From: Tetrapyrgos nigripes
Taxonomy: Eukaryota > Basidiomycota > Agaricomycetes > Agaricales > Campanellaceae
Direction of reading: 5' to 3'
Length of the DNA stretch: 64,000 bases
Assembly (NCBI GenBank): GCA_013368315.1
Contig: JAACJM010000070.1
Span: forward strand, 62,001-126,000
The notes below the pieces were generated by a model, which was not told where the DNA came from, made no database searches, and was given only the letters and a program-made list of their open reading frames with translations. Below are positions 55,340 through 64,000 of this stretch, piece by piece (position 1 is the first letter of the stretch; every line of letters begins with the position of its first letter). Position numbers and translations under genes: made by a program.

Positions 55340-55760
55340 TTAATCTATTAATACTTCTGGAAATACAATGTTTTGAGTTCTAGGAAGAGGTTCATCATTG
55401 GGAAGGAGAACTTTGATGCGGTGCCCTGAAGTGGCCCGAGAGAAAGCAACATAGAGTTGTCCATGCGTAAAAACAGGGACCCGAAGATCCAAGCCTATGT
55501 ATCTGAGTGACTGGTCATGCAGAAAGCCAGCCGGACTGGGAACTGCCGCCTTTTCAGAGAGAATGGAAAGTCAGCATTCTTTGCAGAGGGAATGAGAGTG
55601 ACATCAGCAAAAGCCAAAAAACCTGGGACACCTGTCCAGGACAGTAGAATATGGAGGTGCCTGGCCAGATGAGATTCAGTATGTAGTGCTCTGTAACATA
55701 GCTGTTCATTCTGTAGACTTTAATACATACTGTAAATTCAATTCCATTATGCATTTACCT
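55340..55760 (-). pseudogene. Helitron PIF1-like helicase, C-terminal remnant
   Basis: The minus strand reads [18 protein letters not shown], then after a small gap [49 protein letters not shown] and a stop at 55342-55340. [11 protein letters not shown] and HGQLYVAxSRxTS are the last conserved helicase motifs of Helitron Rep/Hel proteins, and a TxNIVxxEVL end is typical. The usual TINKxQGQ segment between them is deleted. Upstream parts (Rep, helicase motifs I-IV) are absent. Confidence 0.85.
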
Positions 55761-55800
55761 GTTACAGACTTATACAGAATGTGTGGTTCTGTTACAGAAA

Positions 55801-56030
55801 GATTCATAATGATACTGTAGTTGCAGGCTGAAGCACCTGTACATATCAACCAGTATGATATCAAGGTCTCAAGTTGTGCCTGTCAAATCATTGCTTACAG
55901 ACTGTAGCTCATAGTACATGACTACCAAGCTGATTGGAATAATACATGACTATCAAGCTGATTGAGATAATAAATGCTGATTGAGATAATACATGACTGT
56001 CAAGCTGATTGAAAGAGTCCAGATGTAACA
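55801..56030. repeat. Short direct repeats and candidate Plavaka left terminus
   Basis: GCTGATTGAGATAATACATGACT-like units repeat about four times (55928-56010). TTACAGACTGTA at 55895-55906 is the exact inverse of TACAGTCTGTAA at 60668-60679 on the other side of the transposase gene. Confidence 0.5.
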
Positions 56031-59000
56031 TTATAATACACCATATCCCTCTGCTGCTAAGACCTCCATATCATAATTAAGTGGCTCTTCACCATCCTCT
56101 GGACCCAAATCCTCATTTTCATCACCATCTCTCTCATCTTCCTCATCTTCTTCATCATTAGCAACATAACCATAATCCTCCTGCTTCCCCTCATCATCTG
56201 CCTCCTCTGCTACTACATGACCTTCAGCTGGCGGCTGCTCAGGAAGAATCAGTGGCTCCTCAGACATTTCTACATCTTCTGTAACAATTTCCTCCTCCAC
56301 TACCTCATCCATAGATGAGTCATCTTCTGGCAATGGCAATGACTTGGTGAGCTGCATGTGGCCAAGTCTGATATCTGGAATGTAACAGGCAGCCATATCT
56401 CGGTCTGCAAAGCTAGGGGAGGGTTGGTTACTGTTGAAAGAAAAAGTAATTGTGAGACTTACATTCCAACATAATACTTAGCCCAGTCCCAACCTTTATC
56501 TGAGTTCTTGCGAGCAACTGACATCTCCAGGTTGCTTTTTGATTTGCCAAGATTGAAAGCTGGAATAAGGTGAACTGCACGGACTACTTGTGCGGGATCC
56601 AAAAAGCCAAATGCTGACGGTTCATCACCATCTACAAAGCATACCCGAGGAAGACGTTTCTCCTTCCAGCCAAACTTGTACTTCTGGTCCAAGTCAAACC
56701 ATCGCACCCACAAGAAATCCAACTGCCCCACCTCCTGATTGTTGAATGAGACATTAACATGAAAGATGCCCAAAACACAACAATACCAGTAAGGGTGTCC
56801 ATCATGCTTGGGATTTGAAGAAAGAACCATCACATCAGAGTGAGTGCGTGGGTTAATAGAATCCAGACTCCGGCGCATATCATAGGTAGTGTAATGTACC
56901 CGAAGAACCTTGTGGCAATACATACGACTGTGGCGAATTTTGACAAGTGAGCGGTCTTGCCATGTGATGGTATCATCTTCTGGCCTCTTGGTCAATCTGG
57001 CAAAAATGTGTGCCCGGAGTTTAGAATAAAAATTCTGGAAAGATTTTAGTCATGTTAAACAAAAAGAAAAGTTGTACCCACAGTTACAGCTGGATCATCT
57101 TCATGCTGGTTCATCCACTGGGGTATATTGAGCCATTGAGAATTGTCGGCAGAAATTTTGTATCGTAAATGAGGAGATGACGGTGGAAGAGGATCAGAAT
57201 GATGAAAAGGAACTGCAATACTATCCTCTTTCACAGCCTCTTGTCGATTCTTGAGCTGCTCTATGATACGTTTCCGCTTCTCATGAGCAGTCACCTGGCG
57301 GACATATCGAAAAGTTTTATTTGTACGAGCATAGAACCGTTTCACTCGTTTATGCTCCAGCTCGCCCTATGAATAAGTGAATAAAGAATAAATATATCAA
57401 ACAGATTACTCACAATCTGAGTAGAATAGCTATCTGTGGCTCCTACCCTCGGAATGAAGGTGGCATAATACCCAATGGCATGGATTTTATATGTGTCCAG
57501 ACTGAAGGTACGTTGCCTTGCACCTGGGCTGGTAACTGTTTCATCCTCCTCTCCTGTTGCCTTCTGCTTTCCCTTTCCCTTTGCACTCCTTCCTTTCTCC
57601 TTCTCTACAGCATTTGCCTTCTTTCTACCTCTTGCAGCAGTCTCCTTGGGTAACTCCTTTGTACCATAGGATTTGCAAACCTTCTCCTCAAACTTCCGAA
57701 GGGAACGTCCAAGTTCAGTTGTAGCGTTATCAAGCATTTGCAGCGTTGTATCTGAATGGAGACGGAATTTTGCAAGACAGTGGAGAGCAGCCATATCAAA
57801 AAGAAGGTCCTGGATATCCTTCTCATGGTCTGGTACAAGGCCCTCAAAGACTGGCAAAGATATCTAGAGGTCATCAGTATATAATATATGCATAAAATCA
57901 TGACATACCTGAAGTAAATCCTCAAAATCTCTTGCAGCCATTTGCTTCATAGCAGAGGCATTATTCTGGATGCGTCGGATTGTATCTCTACCAAAGGGGG
58001 GTACTCTTCGAAACCTATCCAAGCTTTCAGAATATGAAAAAACAATAAACCTAAGGCTTCAACTTACCGCTTATTCATTCTTTGGATGCTATCACCACCA
58101 ATAGCAAATAAAATGCGGAGAAGATGTGTGAACAAAGCCTTCCAGACACCAAGTTCAAGCTCATGCAAAACATCAGGAACAAATAGGTTGTAAAAATTAA
58201 GTCCAAACTTGGCAAATCGTTCTGAAAATATATTCTAAATAAAGAATTAAGTAATTAATTTAAGGGAAATTGGTTGAGACCTCACCCTGGTAGGAACCCA
58301 TGAATAAGGCTGCAGAAATTGTTCCACTGCCTGACTTGCAATACTATAACCTGTGTCAAATATCCACCTTCTGATACTCTCAATCATATTCTGGTGGTAC
58401 CCAGTATCCTCTCGAGGTTTCTGTATCCGCCTTTTTTTATCCCAGACTGTTCCAAGTAGCCGGCTTTGATGCTTTTCAACAAAGCAGTGTGGACAGGGGA
58501 ATTTACCAAGATGACGAATAGTAGCAAGTAGAATTCTAAATAATTTATCAGCCATAGGCTCGAAATAAAAATAAATACTTACTTTTCAGGATAATCAGCA
58601 GAGTATGTAAAAAATCTTGGAAAAAGTCGGCGTTCAACACCATCTCCACATTTGAGTTTGATGCCATGCTCATAGGCATGCATGAATTCTGGGTCAAGAA
58701 TGAGAGCCCAAACTGCATGCATGAGCTCCCGCTTTAGGTGTGTAATTGTCGGTGCACTGGCTGGAAAGCTGAAATGCTTTTGATATTCATCTTGTAGATT
58801 ATCCGGTAGCTAGTAGTAAAAAAAGTTTTAATTTTAATTCAAGCTTGGGGAATACTGACTTACCTTTGGGACATATGCCAGGTGATGAGCTGCAAATGCA
58901 GTGGGCCTTGCTCGCTGATACTTGGACTGGTTTCCAAAGTACATGTATATGGGCCACATTGATGCATCACCAAATTGAGCAACCTGTGTTGCATCAGACC

Positions 59001-60324
59001 AAGCCATGATTCCAACTGGCACACATTCTACGTCAACCTCCTTCTCCAACTCAGGGTCTCTTCTTTGCCTCTCTGCTTGTTGGACCTGGATCCGCTCATA
59101 CTCTTCAATGTATGCATCCGAGTTGTAAAGCTCCTGATGAAGACGAGTGTCATTTGGAGAAGGGAAGTCGGCATCTGGTGATTGCTGATATAGACGGAAA
59201 GGAGTGTAATGGAAATTCTGAGAGGCCTCAGACTGGAATACTGATTTTATGACTTCAAGAGGCTTTCGAAAATAGACACCAGGAATTTCAAATAAAGGAG
59301 CCTCGGCCTCAGACTGCTTCACTCCCTCAGCAGGCAATGGAAGCTTTACTGAAGCTTCATACCACCCATCCTCTGCCTTCAAAGTATACTGGAACCCCCC
59401 AAAATCATCAATATCTTGGAGAACCTTCTTTGCACTGAATCCCTCCAAATGAGATTTGGAAAAGTCGTCAGGTAAAAAGACGTTCTTGACTAGATCATCC
59501 AGGTCACCAATAGACTTGGTATCCCGGCTGTAATGCCAGTCCATGAGTCGGAAGACTGTAACATTTGGAAAAGGACCAAGGGTATCTTTAAGCTGAGTAG
59601 CAGCTTTCCCAAAGATAGGTGGGGGCTCTTTTGGTGGTGGACAAGGAAAGCCATGACCCTCGCAGATATCCTCAATGGGTATGTTGGTATCAGGAGCAGA
59701 TGTTGGTGGTTTTGGATAGGAGCGATATACACCAAACTCATCAGGCTCAGTGTTAACGTAGTTGAGGATGGGATCTGTTGGAGTGGGTGATCGAGCAGGC
59801 TCGGGAGAAGGAGGGGTAGGCTTGGGAATGATCTGTGGAGATTTTGGCTGTATGAGTGGATCGGGAGGTACAAATGTCAGCTTGACTTCTTTGGAGAGTG
59901 ATGGCAAATTGTCCTGGAATTTTGAGGGTAGGAACCGTACACGTCCAGTCTGTGAGGGCTTCAAGGCTGTTGGCTGTGGCTTGGGAACTGGAACTACAGC
60001 TGATTTGGGCTTTGGTTTGGGTTTGGGAGCAATAGGAGCCTCTGCAACAGGTTCTGCAACAGGTAAAGATTCAGGCTTGTTGGTAGTTAGAAATTTGGTT
60101 AGTCAAAGTGGAAAGATAGAAGTAAAAAAAAACCTTACCAATGCAGCAGGAATGCTTTGATTCTGCTCAACAGTAACATCCGTTGCTCTCTCTCTCTTCC
60201 GAACTTTAGTGTGTGTTGTTGCCCTGCCAGAATTCTTGTAAGCGCAGCCGTTTCGATGCCTACTGAGGCCTCGGTTGCTTTGAAACTGCTCAGAGCAGTC
60301 AGGGCAGGTGAATTGATCGGACAT
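56031..60324 (-). CDS. Plavaka-type (CACTA superfamily) transposase, apparently complete
   Basis: About 1,100 aa over some ten exons. The ATG at 60324-60322 starts MSDQFTCPDCSEQFQ, a C2H2 zinc finger (CPDC...RHRNGC). After a Pro-rich linker come FPNVTVFRLMDWHYSRDTKS, FRLYQQSPDADFPSPNDTRL, ELYNSDAYIEEYERIQ, VGIMAWSDATQVAQFGDASM and WPIYMYFGNQSKYQRARPTA, then HAVWALILDPEFMHAY, the zinc-binding GKFPCPHCFVEK, FVPDVLHELELGVWKALFTH and LLRI, RRVPPFGRDTIRRI, and GELEHKRVKRFYARTNK. The C-terminal half has WQDRSLVKIRHSRMYCHKVL and FLWVRWFDLD, ending in a very acidic tail (stop 56033-56031). Conserved WSDATQ..FGDASMWP and DVLHELELGVWK are hallmarks of Plavaka/KDZ-relative elements of mushrooms. No internal stop or frameshift was noticed, so it may be active. 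Confidence 0.9.
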
Positions 60325-60686
60325 GATGAGACAAAGTAGCAACAGTGTCAAGATAACGACACGTTGCATAAGCTCTGCAGGTAAGCCGTTAGTATCTTTC
60401 TATTCAATATAAAAACCATAATACATACCCAGTGAAGTCGAGGATTGTCCTGTAGAACAGCGAGTAAGAGAAAGAATAATGGTTGGAGATGAGGGAAAAG
60501 CTAGGAACAGGATCACGGTTGAAGATGTGGAACGGTTGAACTCATGTAGCGGCATAACCTGTAACGCAGAACAGAACAGCCTCATTTGATGCTCATTGAG
60601 TTGTGGAAAGATGTCGGTCCATTAAGGTCAGATGGTACAAGTTTCTTTGACATTTAACAGCATGTAGTACAGTCTGTAAATAGTGT
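60325..60686. other. 5' flank of the Plavaka transposase gene
   Basis: Contains the presumed promoter and the inverted partner TACAGTCTGTAA (60668-60679) of the left candidate terminus. No gene seen. Confidence 0.4.
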
Positions 60687-60744
60687 TTGTTCGTGCTATG
60701 TTTGTTATCTATGTATAGTAAGATAACAAACATAGCACGAACAA
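60687..60744. repeat. Perfect 24-bp inverted repeat with a 10-bp loop
   Basis: The arm at 60687-60710 (starting TTGTTCGTGCTATG, ending GTTATCT) is exactly complementary to 60721-60744, around the loop ATGTATAGTA. It sits 8 bp outside the right candidate terminus of the Plavaka element. Confidence 0.9.
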
Positions 60745-60829
60745 CGAGGGGCTTGCAGCAAAGTCATAACTCAGACTGCGGGGTGAAGCCTAGTTCGACG
60801 GATATTTCCACGCATACTCATTCCCACCA

Positions 60830-61028
60830 ACACCCGTTCTCTTTTTACCAGCTCTACTGGCCGGTACATAATGAGGTGACTCCTTCACTTCTTTCGAGAG
60901 CGAAGAAGGCGGGTCATACAGTCTTGATGGTGACATTGGGTACTATGTCCCTCGGTCGGCATCCGCATGATCTGGAGATGAGTTATCTGCCATTGTATAG
61001 GTCTTGGAAAGCCCACTTAGTCGTCTAG
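60830..61028 (+). pseudogene. Relic of an FMN-dependent 2-hydroxy-acid dehydrogenase/oxidase
   Basis: FYQLYWPVHNEVTPSLLSRA, KKAGHTVLMVTLGTMSLGRH and PHDLEMSYLPLYRSW correspond to the segment of lactate-oxidase-like flavoproteins that follows the QLYWP...SLL.RAK..G...L.VTLDTW.LGWRP.DL pattern. The Asp of TLDT and the Trp residues are changed, and no further domains (active-site His, FMN phosphate loop) are found around it. It is one isolated exon. Confidence 0.6.
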
Positions 61029-61035
61029 GTACATT

Positions 61036-61130
61036 TAACATTGTGTTTCTTTTCCTTTCATTCCTGTCTTCGTGATCCTGGTACTGATATCTTTTCTTTA
61101 GCTTACGCCATGAAATCCTCAAGACATGTG
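61036..61130 (+). repeat. Direct repeat, copy 1 (partner at 62045-62140)
   Basis: TTGTGTTTCTTTTCCTTTCA followed by GTCTTCGTGATCCTGGTACTGATATC recurs with a few substitutions 1.0 kb downstream. Both end in a CAG/TAG-like acceptor and start an AC.ATG/GCGAAATC exon-like stretch. Confidence 0.6.
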
Positions 61131-61196
61131 TTCGTATAGTTGACAAAGTCCCTGCTCTAGACGCCCTACCCTCATCAGCAAAAGGGCAAATCACCT

Positions 61197-61377
61197 TTTG
61201 CGGCCTTTCACGGCTTTTTCAGACTTTTTTCCAGTCCAACTTTTTCTTATACTTTTTTTGGTGGACTTTTTCTGTCTTGGACTTTTCAAGGCTCGACTTT
61301 TGGCTACTTTTATCTACTCACCCTTTACTGTACTTATTCCGACCTTTTATATGTACTTTACCACTCTATACTCTACA
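61197..61377. other. T-rich stretch with GGACTTTT-like repeats
   Basis: Multiple GACTTTT/GGACTTTTT elements (61225-61310) on the plus strand; a related run of GGACTTTTGAAAG occurs at 61928-61945. No coding signal. Confidence 0.4.
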
Positions 61378-61797
61378 CTACGTCAGCACTTATTCTTGAA
61401 GCATGTACTAAATCTTCGGCCAACTTTCGAATACGATCTTGCAAGGCCCTAAGTTCCCTTTTGAGTGTAGCGTTCTCTCCCTCCAAAAGCTTTGCTGAGC
61501 TTTCTGCGAGGGCTAACTTCTCATCAGAATTTCTCTTTGCTGAAGAAACGGCCTTGAGGTGTAGTTCCAGGACCTCAGTAAGGGCGTTGGTGACGAGGAT
61601 GAAGGTGAGGGCGTTGGTGACGAGGATGAGGATGAGGGTGCTGGTGACAATGTTTCGGTTGATGATGCCATTGATGACGACGACTCCGGCGAGGACGGTG
61701 GGGAAACGGATGAGCCTGAGGAAGGTACGAATTGCTTTTCTTTCACTTCATGCAACTGCAGCCTCTGACATGTTTCCTTCAACAGTGTGAACGGCAA
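61378..61797 (-). pseudogene. Coiled-coil ORF remnant with Ser-rich region
   Basis: The minus strand gives a heptad-like segment TEVLELHLKAVSSAKRNSDE, KLALAESSAKLLEGENATLK, RELRALQDRIRKLAEDLVHA and a stop near 61378. Upstream, in another frame, lies a Ser/Pro-rich stretch (SPAPSSSSSSPTPSPSSSS) built from a 24-bp repeat. I do not recognise the family. The frame change suggests decay or an intron. Confidence 0.4.
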
Positions 61798-62044
61798 GCA
61801 TTGACGAGGACGAGAAGCAGCGGCACCGATGTGTGGTCTAAAATGGTCGTATTGGTACTTTACTGAAAGATTTAATGTACTTTTTTTTGAACTTCTACAT
61901 AGACATTTTTGGCCTTTGAGCGAGTAATCGGACTTTTGAAAGTAATCGGACCTGGCTTGAGAAAGTTCGGTGATTCGGATAAAAGTTCTCGAAAAGGCCT
62001 GAAAAGGCCTGATGCCTTTTTCCTGATGCTGTCTCGATAGGTGC

Positions 62045-62279
62045 GTTATAACGTTGTGTTTCTTTTCCTTTCATTTTTGTCTTCACGACCCTGGCACTGA
62101 TATCCTTTTTTTCCCTGTAGACTATGCTGCGAAATCTAGCTGTAATACTGAAGAGGCAGAACGACTGGCGCAAGAAGCAGAAGAGGCTAGGGCTGCTGCT
62201 GAAGGAGATGTAGAGATGCAGAGACCGAGACTGAAGGAGAGAGCGAAGAGACAGGGACGGATGCGTCTGTAGTTTGGTG
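62045..62279 (+). other. Direct repeat copy 2 and an exon-like Glu/Arg-rich frame
   Basis: After the repeat and a TAG-like acceptor a frame reads DYAAKSSCNTEEAERLAQEA, EEARAAAEGDVEMQRPRLKE and stops. It may be the last exon of a decayed gene whose first part lies in the coiled-coil region; not recognised. Confidence 0.35.
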
Positions 62280-62485
62280 GTTAGATATAAGTCTGGATGT
62301 ATATCTTATTGTCAACTTGAAAACTATATTACATTTAAACATACACTACTGGAAAGCTCAGCGGACCAAGGCTTGCGCTGAGGCGCTGCATGTATGCGCT
62401 AGGACTGGGCAGAGTTTGAAATTGCTTAAATGAGCGGAAAACCTCGACGCGTCTCTTGGATCGCTACCACCACCATCTCTTTGCC

Positions 62486-64000
62486 ATGCCTGACTCCTCC
62501 TTCATTGGCTCCGGTAGCGAGGGCGATGCTCCTCCTGTCTCTAAATCCAAACCCAGCAAGAACCGCAAGACGACCCCCAAACCCTCAAGCAAGTCCAACA
62601 AGCGCAAATCCAAGAACCCCGGCAAATCCTCCAAACCCAGCAAGCGGCGCAAGACTTCGAAGACGACGGTGCTATCCGACTCGGAAGAGGACTCCGACAC
62701 CTCTGAACCTAGGACCTCCCCTCAAGCTAGTGCAGACGAGGACGAAAGCAGTGAGAAAGACGCTGACAAGGGAGGTATCTGCGACAGTCTTCGAGCAGCG
62801 CAGAGGAGGTCGTCGTGGTAGGAAAGGGTGAGTATTGTATCCATATAGTCACTTGTATCTTCTATTGACGCATTTTAGTCCCATGGTCGAGCTTGCGGCC
62901 TGGAAGGACATGGCGCGATTCGTTGCCGTCTGTCATGACCCTTTTGTCTCCTGGCTACAGGTTATATACACCGGCCTTGAGAACGATGGTTTTCTCAAGC
63001 AGGGTTCTTCTCACAATGTGCCCAAGAAGGAGAAGGATAAGTCAGTATTCCGCTTGTTTTAGTTCCATTTACTTACGTCGTTTTAGGGCTGAGGTACTAA
63101 AGGTCTGGGATATCCTCAAGACCCGTATTTCTACTTTCGACGACGACTGCAAGGGTATCGCTCACCGCAAGTATATGGACGCTCTGTCTAAAGAGGCAAG
63201 TGTTTTCCCCTATCTATTCACTTACTCTTCTAATGCACCACATAGATGCATAGGTCATCAAGCGACGCAGTATCTCAAGACATTCGCGTACTGAAGACCC
63301 GCGTTCTGGACTGGGTCCTCTACGAGTCCGGCCTAGACGATTTTGACCTGCCGATCCCTCGAGGTGCAAAGGCCAAGAAATCCGACGCTAGAGGATGGCA
63401 TCACCCACAAATTGCCCGCTTTCTTTGTACTCCACTCCTCCTCTCGGAGTACAACAAGGACCCAGACGAGTAAGTCTTCAACTTCTCTTCGTCTTCTCAA
63501 GTACTAATTCTGATGTATCTATACAGGTTCTGTCAGAAAGTCATTGAGAACGCCAAGGGCTACAAGATCTCACATACCCACTTTCCAGCATTCTTCTATG
63601 GTGACTCGGGAGAGGAAGCCTCCAAAGGTCCACGTCATGTAATGGATGGTGGTTTATTCTTGAGTTTTATACTCTTTGTGGTACGTTGTCCTCTTTTATC
63701 TGTTCTCGCTTTCACTAAGATATTTTAGGGATGGATTCTTTTATACCTCGGGCCAGAAAATGAAGCAAACTGGATTGAAAACCATGGCAAGAACTTCAAG
63801 GTCAGGAAATGTGGTAAGGCATGGCAATGGGGCATCAAACAGGTGACCCCTCGCACAATGGTCTATGTCTCCCTCATGGTACGTTCTTTCTTCCTCTCTC
63901 CGTTGTACCCATGACCGTCTTTTCACTTTATCTTAGGTCCGGCACGCTCTCTCTAGTTCGGACGACTACCGCACTGACGATGGAGCTGTCATCAAGAGCG
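62486..64000 (+). CDS. DUF6698-like protein (partial, runs off the window)
   Basis: The ATG at 62486 gives MPDSSFIGSGSEGDAPPVSK and a long Lys/Ser-rich nuclear-like tail. Conserved exons follow: SPMVELAAWKDMARFVAVCH, TRVLDWVLYESGLDDFDLPI, RGWHHPQIARFLCTPLLLSE, FCQKVIENAKGYKISHTHFP, AFFYGDSGE, HVMDGGLFLSFILF, GWILLYLGPENEANWIENHG and QWGIKQVTPRTMVYVSLM/VRHALSSSDDYR. This matches the large family of mushroom proteins annotated DUF6698 (GF.HP..ARLLCP..L...DPE.F, P.FLY, VTPRTIAYVA..AR..LSS). Function unknown; copies are numerous in Agaricomycetes. The junction near 62776-62830 does not keep one frame without an extra intron or indel (SSSSAEEVVVVGKG reads in another frame), so exon 1 is uncertain. 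Confidence 0.75.

Larger units (their letters stand above)
53544..55800 (-). mobile_element. Helitron remnant carrying a cargo gene
   Basis: On the minus strand the 3' end reads CGTGC-ATC-GCACG (5-bp hairpin, 53556-53568), then GGTCACTGCGAG and a T in the host sequence. This resembles the hairpin plus CTRR-type terminus of Helitrons (CGAG where CTAG would be expected). The helicase C-terminus lies upstream on the same strand (55340-55760), with an accessory gene between. The 5' end (Rep domain) is not seen; the Plavaka element starts just beyond. Confidence 0.6.

Overview
The window looks like nuclear DNA of a filamentous basidiomycete, most likely Agaricomycetes. Genes are split by many short (about 50-60 bp) GT-AG introns. 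There are two adjacent laccase genes, a tandem BTB/POZ family, a DUF6698-type gene, KDZ-associated cysteine-cluster remnants, an almost complete Plavaka-type (CACTA) transposase gene, and two intron-containing tRNA genes. All function calls come from recognising motifs by eye; no search was run.

Layout. 0-7 kb: four minus-strand BTB/POZ paralogues (the first cut by the window edge), with a CxC5-like KDZ-associated relic between copies 1 and 2. 7-13 kb: housekeeping genes, namely a cyclophilin (+), a Nop12-like nucleolar RRM protein (-) and a LamB/YcsF (PxpA-like) 5-oxoprolinase subunit (+). 13-18 kb: a large biotin-dependent protein with biotin carboxylase, AHS2, AHS1 and biotinyl domains; beside PxpA it resembles a eukaryotic version of the bacterial 5-oxoproline pathway. 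19-24.5 kb: tandem laccases lac1 and lac2. 25-26 kb: tRNA-Gly(GCC) and tRNA-Val(AAC), both with introns. 26.2-31 kb: a dienelactone-hydrolase-like gene and a small HMG-box gene, in a 4.9-kb block repeated in direct orientation at 48.4-53.3 kb, where both genes are broken.

30.9-40.4 kb is a nested transposon. A tyrosine-recombinase retrotransposon of Ngaro type keeps its split direct repeats (A1 ... B1-A2-B2). Its B1 repeat is split by a Ty3/gypsy chromovirus with LTRs, a polypurine tract and a perfect 5-bp target duplication. 41.3-44.6 kb holds a NACHT-ankyrin NLR-like gene with 14 almost identical 99-bp ankyrin units that differ mainly at a few codons. 45.5-48.2 kb holds a disrupted FCP1/NIF-phosphatase-like gene. 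53.5-55.8 kb is a Helitron remnant (minus strand) with a 3' terminal hairpin, a helicase C-terminus and a multi-exon gene of unknown function between them. 56-60.3 kb is the Plavaka transposase gene. 60.7-64 kb holds a long perfect inverted repeat, a relic of an FMN-dependent 2-hydroxy-acid dehydrogenase, a coiled-coil ORF remnant and the 5' part of a DUF6698 gene running off the window.

Two themes recur. First, tandem duplications dragged along pieces of neighbouring genes (a cyclophilin 5' exon behind BTB3, a biotinyl-domain tail upstream of lac2). Second, several otherwise well conserved genes show single-base indels, some in short runs and some mutually compensating within tens of bases, so part of the apparent gene decay may be consensus error.
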